Of a DNA stretch of 13,951 bases, positions 7,221 through 13,951 are shown piece after piece. The stretch is from Lachnospiraceae bacterium. Its GTDB lineage: Bacteria > Bacillota > Clostridia > Lachnospirales > Lachnospiraceae. Positions within the stretch are counted from its first letter, which is position 1, and every line of letters starts with the position of its first letter. The notes under the pieces are model-generated. The model had not been told where the DNA came from, ran no database searches, and worked only from the letters and a program-made list of their open reading frames with translations. The position numbers and the translations under genes are program-made. The stretch covers positions 1 through 13,951 of the forward strand of contig JAAWLS010000028.1 of assembly GCA_022798035.1 (NCBI GenBank), given 5' to 3'.

Positions 7221-7824
7221 GAAGATTGTACATGACGCGTTGATTTTAACCGCCTTTACATTGGTATTGGGATTTTTACTGGGAGTTGTATACGAAGTGA
7301 CAAAAGAACCCATTGCAGCGGCAAATAAGGCTGCTTTGGATGAAGCTTATAAAGTAGTGTTTAAAGATGCAGATTCTTTTGAAGAAGATGAGAATTTTGA
7401 TGCGGCTGCAGCGGCAGAGCTGATTGCGAAAAGCGAATTTTCCAAAGATGAAATCACCGCAGTCAACAAGGCGCTGGACGCTTCCGGCAATGTGCTGGGT
7501 TACGTTATCAATGTAACCTCTCATGAGGGAAGCCAGGCAGATATTTCCTTCTCTGTGGGCATCCAGAATGACGGAACATTGAACGGATATTCCATCACTT
7601 CCATCAGCGAGACTCCAGGTTTGGGTGTGTTGGTTCAGGAAGAGCCTTTCTATTCTCAGTTTGAGAATAAGACAGAGGAGACTTACACAGTAGTAAAGAC
7701 AGCTCCCGGAGCTGACAATGAGATTCAGGCAGTAACGGGTGCAACGATTTCTTCCAGAGCAGTCACCAACGGCGTCAATGCATGTCTGGTGTATTTCAGA
7801 GATGTTTTGCAGGGAGGTAATTAA
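7213..7824 (+). CDS. rnfG: Rnf complex subunit G (FMN-binding, membrane-anchored)
   Basis: A 203-residue protein with one N-terminal membrane segment (about residues 9-28) and an extracytoplasmic FMN_bind domain. TGATISS at 175-181 is the flavinylation motif, with Thr178 as the expected FMN attachment residue; ETPGLGV upstream is also characteristic of RnfG/NqrC. A separate flavin transferase (ApbE type) is normally required for this modification and is not encoded in this window. A strong AGGAGGT (7198-7204) precedes the ATG, which lies inside the end of rnfD. rnfE begins two nucleotides after the stop. Length and motifs look intact. Confidence 0.94.
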   Translation: MNKKIVHDALILTAFTLVLGFLLGVVYEVTKEPIAAANKAALDEAYKVVFKDADSFEEDENFDAAAAAELIAKSEFSKDEITAVNKALDASGNVLGYVINVTSHEGSQADISFSVGIQNDGTLNGYSITSISETPGLGVLVQEEPFYSQFENKTEETYTVVKTAPGADNEIQAVTGATISSRAVTNGVNACLVYFRDVLQGGN

Positions 7825-7826
7825 GT

Positions 7827-8504
7827 ATGAATAAGTATGTAGAACGTTTATATAACGGTATTATCAAAGAAAATCCTACCTTTGTGCTGATGCTGGGCAT
7901 GTGTCCCACGCTGGCGGTTACATCTTCCGCCATCAACGGAATCGGTATGGGACTTTCCACCACGGTGGTGCTGGTTATGTCCAACCTGTTGATTTCCATG
8001 TTCCGTAAAGTGATTCCAAACGGTGTGCGTATGCCGGCCTATATTGTGGTGGTAGCTTCCCTTGTTACCATCGTACAGTTTATTATGCAGGCTTATACGC
8101 CGTCTCTGTCTGCATCCCTGGGTGTGTACATTCCATTGATTGTGGTAAACTGTATCATTTTGGGAAGAGCAGAGAGCTATGCTTCCAAAAATCCCATTAT
8201 TCCTTCTATTTTTGACGGACTTGGCATGGGACTTGGATTTACTATTGGATTGACCTGTATCGGTCTCATTCGCCAGATTTTGGGTGCGAATTTGGGAATT
8301 ACTGTATTCATCATGGCTCCTGGAGCATTTCTTGTATTAGCTTTTCTAGTTGCAGGAATGAACGTAATCAGAGAGAAAATGGAAAAGAAGGGCAAACCCC
8401 TGGCTGCTCCTTCCGGATGTATCACAGGCGACTGTGCAAGCTGTTCCCAGTCAGCCATGTGCACTGGAAAATTGGCGGAAACCACCAAAAAAGAGGAAGA
8501 ATAG
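7827..8504 (+). CDS. rnfE: Rnf complex subunit E (integral membrane, cluster-binding) with Cys-rich tail
   Basis: A 225-residue protein of about six membrane segments, homologous to RnfA. MLGMCPTLAVTSS (Cys26) and VVNCIILGRAE (Cys109) supply this subunit's half of the cysteine ligands that, with RnfA, hold an intramembrane [2Fe-2S] cluster in known Rnf/Nqr structures. GGGAGG (7812-7817) precedes the ATG. The last 30 residues form a hydrophilic extension with four cysteines (C198, C203, C206, C212; spacing CX4CX2CX5C), which is not part of the basic RnfE fold as I know it and could bind metal or a cluster. It is read as a full-length gene with an accessory tail, not a frameshift, because the stop overlaps the AGGAGG site used by rnfA. 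Confidence 0.93.
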   Translation: MNKYVERLYNGIIKENPTFVLMLGMCPTLAVTSSAINGIGMGLSTTVVLVMSNLLISMFRKVIPNGVRMPAYIVVVASLVTIVQFIMQAYTPSLSASLGVYIPLIVVNCIILGRAESYASKNPIIPSIFDGLGMGLGFTIGLTCIGLIRQILGANLGITVFIMAPGAFLVLAFLVAGMNVIREKMEKKGKPLAAPSGCITGDCASCSQSAMCTGKLAETTKKEEE

Positions 8505-8516
8505 GAGGCAGAATAG

Positions 8517-9092
8517 ATGAAAGAATTATTGATTATCGCAATCGGCTCTGCCATTGTAAATAACGTAGTGCTGAGCCAGTTCCTTGGAATCTGCCCGTTT
8601 CTGGGAGTTTCCAAGAAGACAGAGACAGCGGCCGGAATGGGCGGAGCAGTTATCTTTGTTATCACTTTGGCTTCTTTTGTGACAGGATTGATTTATAAAT
8701 TCATTTTGACGCCTTTCCATGTGGAATATCTGCAGACCATCGTGTTTATCCTGGTGATTGCATCCCTGGTTCAGTTTGTGGAAATGTTCTTGAAGAAAAA
8801 TATGCCCCCTCTGTACGAGTCTTTGGGCGTGTTCCTTCCGCTGATTACTACCAACTGCGCCGTATTAGGCGTTGCATTGAATAACGTGAGCAAAGGCTAC
8901 GATTTGCTTCAGGGTGTGGTAAACGGGCTTGCCACCTCCGTTGGATTTTTTATTGCCATTGTCATTATGGCAGGGCTTCGTGAGAAAATTGAGTACAACG
9001 ATATTCCCAAACGTTTTCAGGGGACTGCAATTGTGCTGATTACAGCCAGCTTGATGTCAATCGCCTTTATGGGATTCTCAGGGATGATATAG
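8517..9092 (+). CDS. rnfA: Rnf complex subunit A (integral membrane, cluster-binding)
   Basis: A 191-residue, six-segment membrane protein, paralogous to RnfE and inserted in the opposite orientation in known complexes. SQFLGICPFLGVSKK (Cys26) and TTNCAVLGVALNNV (Cys114) are the conserved cysteine loops that share the intramembrane Fe-S cluster with RnfE. The Shine-Dalgarno AGGAGG (8503-8508) overlaps the rnfE stop codon, so the two are tightly coupled. Length matches the family (about 190-195). After its stop the operon is interrupted by a 233-nt non-coding gap before rnfB, unlike all other junctions in this operon, which are at most 54 nt. Confidence 0.95.
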   Translation: MKELLIIAIGSAIVNNVVLSQFLGICPFLGVSKKTETAAGMGGAVIFVITLASFVTGLIYKFILTPFHVEYLQTIVFILVIASLVQFVEMFLKKNMPPLYESLGVFLPLITTNCAVLGVALNNVSKGYDLLQGVVNGLATSVGFFIAIVIMAGLREKIEYNDIPKRFQGTAIVLITASLMSIAFMGFSGMI

Positions 9093-9094
9093 TC

Positions 9095-9303
9095 CCACAG
9101 TTCAGCCATCATCAGTATCATGGGCGAATTATGCTTGCATAAATGAGCACATGATGCGGGGATGGAGTGAGCGCCTCTCTATGAGCAAAACGAAGAGCCG
9201 TTGCAGCAGCGGCACATGGAACATGTGGTTTTGCGAATGGCGCTTGAACTGTGGTTCTGAGAAAAGAATCATAATTCAGCGAAAGGCGCGCTTGAACTGT
9301 GGT
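9095..9303. repeat. Hairpin-rich intergenic repeat element between rnfA and rnfB
   Basis: CCACAGTTCA (9095-9104) is inverted relative to TGAACTGTGG at 9245-9254 and again at 9293-9302. Between the arms lie ATCATG/CATGAT (9117-9122/9150-9155) enclosing TTATGC/GCATAA (9129-9142), a GCCGTTG-type hairpin at 9197-9213, and CACATG/CATGTG (9213-9227). The 16-nt GCGCTTGAACTGTGGT is directly repeated at 9240-9255 and 9288-9303. The right-arm flank TTTGCGAATGGCG (9230-9242) recurs inverted at 13929-13941, which shows the element is dispersed. No ORF of note lies inside. It would be transcribed as part of the rnf mRNA unless rnfB has its own promoter. Confidence 0.6.
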
Positions 9304-9325
9304 CGATAAAAGTAGGAGGGAAAAT

Positions 9326-10126
9326 ATGAACGTAACAGCAATTATCATTGCCGCTCTGGTTGTAGGCGGAACTGGTATTTTTCTTGGATTTTTCCTGGGA
9401 ATCTTCGGGGAAAAGTTCAAAGTAGAGGTAGATGAGAGAGAGGAAGCAATTCTGGGAGTTCTTCCAGGCAACAACTGCGGCGGCTGCGGCTACGCTGGAT
9501 GTTCCGGACTGGCGGCCGCCATTGCAAAAGGAGAAGCGCCTGTAAATCAGTGTCCGGTGGGCGGAGACCCAGTTGCAGCCCAGATTGGAGATATCATGGG
9601 AGTTTCCGCAGAGAGCGGAGCGAAACAAGTTGCATTTGTAAAATGTGCCGGAGACTGTGAGAAAGCGAACCGGAATTATGAGTACACCGGAGTGGAAGAC
9701 TGTGGGGCTATGGCATTTATTCCAGGCGGCGGGCCCAAAGCCTGCAAATACGGATGTCTCGGATATGGAAGCTGCGTGAAGGCATGTCCTTTTGATGCGG
9801 TACATATTATAAACGGCATTGCAGTGGTAGACAAAGACGCCTGCAAAGCCTGCGGAAAATGTGTGGCAGCCTGCCCGAAGAATCTGATTGAGCTGGTGCC
9901 TTACGATGCACAGCAGAAAGTGCAGTGTAATTCCAAGGACAAGGGCAAAGACGTGATGTCAGCCTGCTCCGTGGGATGTATTGGATGCCGTCTCTGCGAA
10001 AAGAACTGTCCGGAACAGGCAGTTACCGTTACCGATAACATTGCTCACATTGATTATGAAAAATGTACCGGATGCGGAACCTGTGCAGAGAAATGTCCGA
10101 AAAAGATTATCACAAAAGCGGTGTAA
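9326..10126 (+). CDS. rnfB: Rnf complex subunit B (ferredoxin-type electron entry subunit)
   Basis: A 266-residue subunit that accepts electrons from reduced ferredoxin. Residues 4-27 are an N-terminal membrane anchor. CGGCGYAGC (C51, C54, C59) with C76 forms the 4Fe-4S domain typical of RnfB. Four ferredoxin-type motifs follow: C140/C144/C150/C154, C173/C176/C179/C183, C218/C221/C224/C228 and C247/C250/C253/C257, each ending in CP. The total suggests at least five clusters, as expected for the longer clostridial RnfB. The start is ATG 9326 with AGGAGGG (9314-9320) 5 nt upstream; an in-frame GTG at 9299 lies within the repeat and lacks a site. It ends the operon, with a strong terminator about 70 nt after the stop. 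Confidence 0.95.
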   Translation: MNVTAIIIAALVVGGTGIFLGFFLGIFGEKFKVEVDEREEAILGVLPGNNCGGCGYAGCSGLAAAIAKGEAPVNQCPVGGDPVAAQIGDIMGVSAESGAKQVAFVKCAGDCEKANRNYEYTGVEDCGAMAFIPGGGPKACKYGCLGYGSCVKACPFDAVHIINGIAVVDKDACKACGKCVAACPKNLIELVPYDAQQKVQCNSKDKGKDVMSACSVGCIGCRLCEKNCPEQAVTVTDNIAHIDYEKCTGCGTCAEKCPKKIITKAV

Positions 10127-10198
10127 TGGTTGTGGTTCCCACATAGGTTTAGCAATGAAAGAGCCTGGTTGAACCAATACCATTTAGATGATGTAGAG

Positions 10199-10258
10199 AA
10201 CCGCCTTTCTTCTATGATATTTGGAGTATATTTCAAATACAGAAGAAAGGCGGTTTTT
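10199..10258 (+). terminator. Strong terminator of the rnf operon
   Basis: AACCGCCTTTCTTCT (10199-10213) pairs perfectly over 15 bp with AGAAGAAAGGCGGTT (10241-10255), ending in a run of five T residues (10254-10258). The 27-nt loop contains an inner TATTTG/CAAATA stem. It marks the end of rnfCDGEAB and separates it from the flavoprotein gene. Confidence 0.9.
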
Positions 10259-10311
10259 GGTCTGACCATGACCAGAAAAAAAGAGGGGTATAACTTTGGG
10301 GATTATGTCAA

Positions 10312-10340
10312 TTTACAAAAGGAGAAAATTATTAGATAAT
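10312..10340 (+). promoter_or_regulatory. Probable promoter of the flavoprotein-hypA unit
   Basis: TTTACA (10312-10317) and GATAAT (10335-10340) are each 5/6 matches to sigma-A consensus with an ideal 17-nt spacer. They lie between the rnf terminator and the ATG at 10420, giving a leader of about 73 nt. The rest of 10127-10419 shows no credible gene. Confidence 0.6.
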
Positions 10341-10419
10341 AAAATATAAAAGATTTTGGCTGAAATGTTGACTGGATTAGAAAGAGAGAAACCGAGCTGA
10401 AAAGAAAGGGAGAGAAAAT

Positions 10420-13407
10420 ATGCCGGAAATGAGCAAAGCAGTTATCCCGCCGCATATGGGAGACAAAGTACCAAGTGAGAAAATTTTAAAACTGGGAAGG
10501 AAGATTACAGACGTAGCAGCCCACAAGCTGAAAGGTGTGACGGTGTCCGACCCTGAATACTGGGGACTGGCTGAGATTGTGACAGAGGAGATGGCAGACA
10601 TTGCGCTGAAGATGAAAGTCCGTCATCACTATAAGATTGAGGAACTGTGGAAAATGAACGATGTGGAGGAAAGCCAGAAAGAGCATTTCCAGAAAGTATT
10701 GGATGAAATGTGCTACATCGGACTTCTGGAATATGACTATGGCAACAATTATGACCATTACGGCTCTATCCCAGGGCCGACAGACCGCAGATACTGTCTG
10801 CCTATGTTTGTGCCAGGTTCTGCAGAGCTTTTCAATATGGAAGAAGGACCGGAGGGCAATAAGAGACTGAAGGATCACCCGGCTCTGGCAAGTTTCTTTG
10901 AGCGGATGACATTTATTCCTCTGGATGGAATCACCCACATGGTTCCTCCTGGAGGTGCAGGAATCGGTATGCATGTCATTCCGGTGGAGAAGGCAATTTC
11001 CATGGAAAACGGAACCATTGATTTAGAGCATATTTCTTACTGGCTCAAAAAATATGAGGGACATATCGGTGTCGGTCAATGTTCCTGCCGTGCCAGCCGT
11101 CAGGTGTTAGGAGAAGGCTGCGGTGATGATGAGATGAACTGGTGTGTCGGTGTGGGAGATTTCGCAGATTACTGCAATGAAACTGGAAAGGGACACAGTA
11201 TCACTTATGAAGAGGCTATGGAAATCTTCCGCAAAGCAGAGGACAACGGATTTGTACATCAGATTACCAATATTGACGGGGAAAATAAAATTTTTGGAAT
11301 CTGCAACTGCAATGTCAACATCTGTAATGCGTTGAGAACTTCTCAGTTGTTTAATACGCCGAATATGAGCCGCAGCGCCTTCACCGCAAAAGTAGAAAAA
11401 GAAAAATGCGTGGCATGTGGTAAATGTGTGGAGTACTGCCCGGCCGGAGCAGTGAAGTTAGGACAGAAACTTTGCAAGAAAGACGGCTCTGAGGTACAGT
11501 ACCCGAAACATGAACTGCCAAACAAGCTGTCATGGGGCAAAGAGAAATACGATGAAAATTATCGGGACAACAACAGAATCAACTGTTATGAGACAGGAAC
11601 AGCTCCATGTAAGGCAGCCTGTCCCGCTCACATTGCGGTACAGGGCTATATCCGCAAGGCCAAAGAGGGTAAATATCAGGAAGCCCTGGCGTTGATTAAG
11701 CAGGACAATCCATTTCCGGCAGTCTGCGGACGTGTCTGCAACAGACGCTGTGAGATGGCCTGTACCAGAGGAACTGTTGACCAGGCAGTTGCTATCGACG
11801 ATATTAAGAAATTTATTGCGGAACAGGATTTACATAAAGAGACCAGATACATTCCTCCAGTGGTAATTGCTTCCAGCCGTCTGACCCAGTGGGAGCAGAA
11901 GATTGCCATTATCGGAGCAGGGCCGGCAGGTCTTTCCTGCGCATACTATCTGGCAACAAAGGGTTATAAGCCAACTGTATTTGAAAAACACAAACGTCCC
12001 GGCGGCATGATGACTTATGGAATCCCATCCTATAAGCTGGAAAAAGATGTGATTGAGGCAGAAATCGACGTGCTCCGCGATTTGGGCGTTGAGATTAAAT
12101 GCGGCGTGGAAGTGGGCAAAGATATCACTTTGGCAGAGCTCCGCGAGGAAGGTTATCGGGCGTTTTACATTGCAATCGGATGTCAGGGCGGCAAGATTCC
12201 TCCGATTCCAGGCAGTGATGCAGAGGGCATTGACATTGCCGTTCATTTCCTTCACGATGCTACAGAGAACCAGGAGCAGAAAATAGAAGGAAAAGTTGTA
12301 GTCGTAGGCGGTGGAAATGTTGCCGTTGACTGTGCCAGAACAGCGTATCGTTTCGGCGGAAAAGACGTTGCTATGTTCTGTCTGGAATCCAGAGAGACAA
12401 TGCCTGCATCCAAAGAAGAGATAGAGGAGACTTTGGAAGAAGAAATCACCATCAACAATGGATGGGGTCCCAAAGAAATTATCAAAGATGCAGACGGTAA
12501 AGTTCAGTCCATCGTATTTAAGAAATGTACCGCTGTTTTTGACGAGGAAGGAAAATTCAATCCTCAATATGACGAAGAGAATTTGATGACCGTGGAATGC
12601 AGTCAGGTAATCTTTGCAATTGGGCAGGACATTCAGTGGGGCGAACTGTTGAAAGATTCCAAGGTGGAATTCTGGCATGGAAATTATCCTGTGGCAGATG
12701 CGTTGACTTATCAGACAGCGGAGCCGGATATTTTCGTGGGCGGCGACGTTTACACAGGACCGAAATTCGTTATTGACGCTATTGAAGCAGGTAAAAATGC
12801 GGCGGTGTCGCTGCACCGTTATGTACACCCAGGAACCAGCATGACCATCGGCCGCAACCGTCGTGATTTCCATGAACTGAACAAGGAAGATATCAAGATT
12901 GACAGTTATGACAATATCGGACGTCAGGAAGCAGGCATGGATGAATCGGTAGACCACAAACATTCCTTTAGAGATGCTCATAAGACGCTGACAGAGGAGC
13001 AGGTACATCTGGAAGCAGGCCGCTGCTTAAGCTGTGGAGCTTCCGTTGTGGACGAGAATAAGTGTATCGGCTGTGGTGTATGTACTACCAAGTGTGAGTT
13101 TGACGCAATCCATCTTCACAGGGACCATCCGGAGTGCTCTAAGATGAGCAGGTCTGAGGATAAGTTCAAGGAAATCGGCGCTTATATGGCAGGAAAAGCT
13201 GCTCAGGCCGCATGGTCTAAGACACCTGCAGTGAAAAAAGTAGTGACGGAGACAGTAAAAATGTCTGGAAAATCTGCGAAAAAAGTAGCAGAGACTGTGA
13301 AGAAGGCAGCGAAATCCGGCAGAAAACCTACTGGAAAGAGAAAAGCAAAATCCAGCAGAAGACCTGCAGGCAGAGCGGGAAGACCAGTAAGAAGAACAAA
13401 GAGGTAA
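10420..13407 (+). CDS. Multi-cluster FAD/NAD(P) oxidoreductase, GltD/NfnB-like, with N-terminal Fe-S domain and basic tail
   Basis: A 995-residue soluble redox protein with distinct modules. Residues 1-310 are a Cys-rich domain with CSCRASRQ (C221, C223), C234, C242, C252 and CNCNVNIC (C295, C297, C302). A ferredoxin motif follows (C330/C333/C336/C340). Next is a GltD-type N-terminal cluster domain (C397, C401, C436, C440, C444, C448). Then come two Rossmann sites: GAGPAG at 499-504 for FAD and GGGNVA at 630-635 for NAD(P)H, with the closing GGDVYTGP segment. A further ferredoxin-like region (C869, C872, C882, C885, C888, C892) precedes a Lys/Arg/Ala-rich tail (about 923-995). Relatives (glutamate synthase small subunit, NfnB, dihydropyrimidine dehydrogenase) move electrons between NAD(P)H and Fe-S partners; the partner here is unknown. 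AAAGGGAGAG precedes the ATG. The hypA-like gene follows after 16 nt. Confidence 0.88.
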   Translation: MPEMSKAVIPPHMGDKVPSEKILKLGRKITDVAAHKLKGVTVSDPEYWGLAEIVTEEMADIALKMKVRHHYKIEELWKMNDVEESQKEHFQKVLDEMCYIGLLEYDYGNNYDHYGSIPGPTDRRYCLPMFVPGSAELFNMEEGPEGNKRLKDHPALASFFERMTFIPLDGITHMVPPGGAGIGMHVIPVEKAISMENGTIDLEHISYWLKKYEGHIGVGQCSCRASRQVLGEGCGDDEMNWCVGVGDFADYCNETGKGHSITYEEAMEIFRKAEDNGFVHQITNIDGENKIFGICNCNVNICNALRTSQLFNTPNMSRSAFTAKVEKEKCVACGKCVEYCPAGAVKLGQKLCKKDGSEVQYPKHELPNKLSWGKEKYDENYRDNNRINCYETGTAPCKAACPAHIAVQGYIRKAKEGKYQEALALIKQDNPFPAVCGRVCNRRCEMACTRGTVDQAVAIDDIKKFIAEQDLHKETRYIPPVVIASSRLTQWEQKIAIIGAGPAGLSCAYYLATKGYKPTVFEKHKRPGGMMTYGIPSYKLEKDVIEAEIDVLRDLGVEIKCGVEVGKDITLAELREEGYRAFYIAIGCQGGKIPPIPGSDAEGIDIAVHFLHDATENQEQKIEGKVVVVGGGNVAVDCARTAYRFGGKDVAMFCLESRETMPASKEEIEETLEEEITINNGWGPKEIIKDADGKVQSIVFKKCTAVFDEEGKFNPQYDEENLMTVECSQVIFAIGQDIQWGELLKDSKVEFWHGNYPVADALTYQTAEPDIFVGGDVYTGPKFVIDAIEAGKNAAVSLHRYVHPGTSMTIGRNRRDFHELNKEDIKIDSYDNIGRQEAGMDESVDHKHSFRDAHKTLTEEQVHLEAGRCLSCGASVVDENKCIGCGVCTTKCEFDAIHLHRDHPECSKMSRSEDKFKEIGAYMAGKAAQAAWSKTPAVKKVVTETVKMSGKSAKKVAETVKKAAKSGRKPTGKRKAKSSRRPAGRAGRPVRRTKR

Positions 13408-13423
13408 ACGATGGAGGCCAGAC

Positions 13424-13768
13424 ATGCATGAATTGGGAATTGTTTTTCACATCGTGAAAACAGTGGAGAACGTAGCAGTAGAAAATCAGGTATCGAAAGT
13501 GGGAAAAGTGGTTCTCCAAATCGGGGAAGTCTCCACGGTGATTCCCTCTTATCTCAAGGACTGCTGGGACTGGAAATGTTCCAAGAGCGAGATGATGAAC
13601 GGATGCGAGCTGGTGATTGAGACCATTCCGGCTGTGACATTGTGCGAAGACTGCAAAGAGACTTACGGCACAGTGGAACATGGAAAAATCTGCCCTTACT
13701 GCGGCAGTGAGAACACTTATCTGCTGCAGGGAAATGAGCATGAAATCAAAGAGATAGAGGTGCTCTGA
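13424..13768 (+). CDS. hypA: HypA-type nickel metallochaperone
   Basis: A 114-residue protein matching the HypA/HybF family in length and layout. The N-terminal Met1-His2-Glu3 is the nickel-binding signature. The central LQIGEVSTVIPSYLKDCWDW corresponds to the family's conserved GE-S-V-P-L segment, and two CxxC pairs (C74/C77 and C90/C93) form the structural zinc site at the standard positions. Known family members deliver nickel to [NiFe]-hydrogenase, in some species to urease. No such enzyme is present in this window, so the target is unproven. The gene starts 16 nt after the flavoprotein stop with GGAGG (13413-13417) 6 nt before the ATG, so the two are very likely co-transcribed. Its extra cysteines at 47, 52 and 61 are not part of the zinc site. 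Confidence 0.88.
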   Translation: MHELGIVFHIVKTVENVAVENQVSKVGKVVLQIGEVSTVIPSYLKDCWDWKCSKSEMMNGCELVIETIPAVTLCEDCKETYGTVEHGKICPYCGSENTYLLQGNEHEIKEIEVL

Positions 13769-13828
13769 GGCAGGTGTTCACAGGATGTTGCCGCATTATT
13801 ATTAAGAGAAACATAGATTGAGAGTTAC

Positions 13829-13874
13829 AAGACAAGCGGTGGAGTCTGCAGGCGGCAGGCCAGCCGCTTGTTTT
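13829..13874 (+). terminator. Terminator after hypA
   Basis: ACAAGCGG (13832-13839) pairs with CCGCTTGT (13864-13871), and the right arm runs into TTTT; outward A-T and G-U pairs can extend the stem. A second small hairpin (GCCC...GGGC, about 13875-13888, followed by GTTTT) lies just downstream. Together they fit the end of the flavoprotein-hypA transcript. Confidence 0.65.
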
Positions 13875-13915
13875 GCCCATAAACGGGCGTTTTCACTTCT
13901 TTTCGATTGTCTGAA

Positions 13916-13951
13916 ACAGTTCAGCCCACGCCATTCGCAAAGACGCTTTCA
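13916..13951. repeat. Partial, inverted second copy of the rnfA-rnfB repeat element
   Basis: ACAGTTCAGCC (13916-13926) is identical to 9097-9107. CGCCATTCGCAAA (13929-13941) is the exact reverse complement of 9230-9242. Read on the opposite strand, 13916-13941 aligns with 9230-9253 with a 3-nt length difference. The element appears to continue past the right edge of the window. Confidence 0.6.

Noticed and set aside
9244..9275. Possible internal promoter for rnfB (TTGAAC ... CATAAT)
   Set aside because: The spacing is 20 nt, too long for a convincing sigma-A promoter, and the TTGAAC is part of the repeat arm that occurs elsewhere. Only 5'-end mapping could rescue it.
10130..10339. 69-codon + strand open frame after rnfB
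   Set aside because: It contains the whole rnf terminator hairpin and ends in the predicted -10 region of the next promoter, so it is not a gene.

Overview
The window reads as a chromosomal segment of an anaerobic, low-to-mid GC Firmicute, most likely a Lachnospiraceae-type gut Clostridium relative. This is inferred from the clostridial Rnf gene order C-D-G-E-A-B, a BspA-like leucine-rich-repeat surface protein, strong AGGAGG-type ribosome binding sites and A/T-rich intergenic DNA. Every credible gene is on the + strand. No rRNA, tRNA, CRISPR array or transposase gene was seen.

Layout. Positions 1-270 hold the terminator of an off-window gene and a short 33/34-bp tandem repeat. Then come an HD-domain phosphohydrolase (271-894) and a PEBP/YbhB-like protein (958-1425), probably co-transcribed. 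A near-consensus promoter (1451-1479) drives a secreted 932-residue BspA-like protein (1568-4366) that ends at a hairpin terminator. Positions 4367-4904 contain no gene. They hold several strong palindromes, then the probable rnf promoter and a leader of about 140 nt.

The rnfCDGEAB operon (4905-10126) encodes the membrane ferredoxin:NAD+ oxidoreductase. It oxidises reduced ferredoxin, reduces NAD+ and pumps Na+ or H+. Diagnostic residues are visible: two 4Fe-4S motifs in RnfC, TGAT flavinylation motifs in RnfD and RnfG, paired membrane cysteines in RnfA and RnfE, and many clusters in RnfB. The operon is tight except for a 233-nt rnfA-rnfB gap filled by a hairpin-rich repeat element; part of a second copy lies inverted at the right edge of the window. 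A 15-bp-stem terminator closes the operon.

A second unit (10420-13768) encodes a 995-residue multi-cluster flavoprotein of the GltD/NfnB-like class with a histone-H1-like basic tail, followed by a HypA-type metallochaperone. The first half of the window is thus surface and housekeeping genes and the second half is an electron-transfer district. A plausible reading (inference) is that the soluble flavoprotein exchanges electrons between NAD(P)H and ferredoxin while Rnf couples the ferredoxin/NAD+ pair to an ion gradient.
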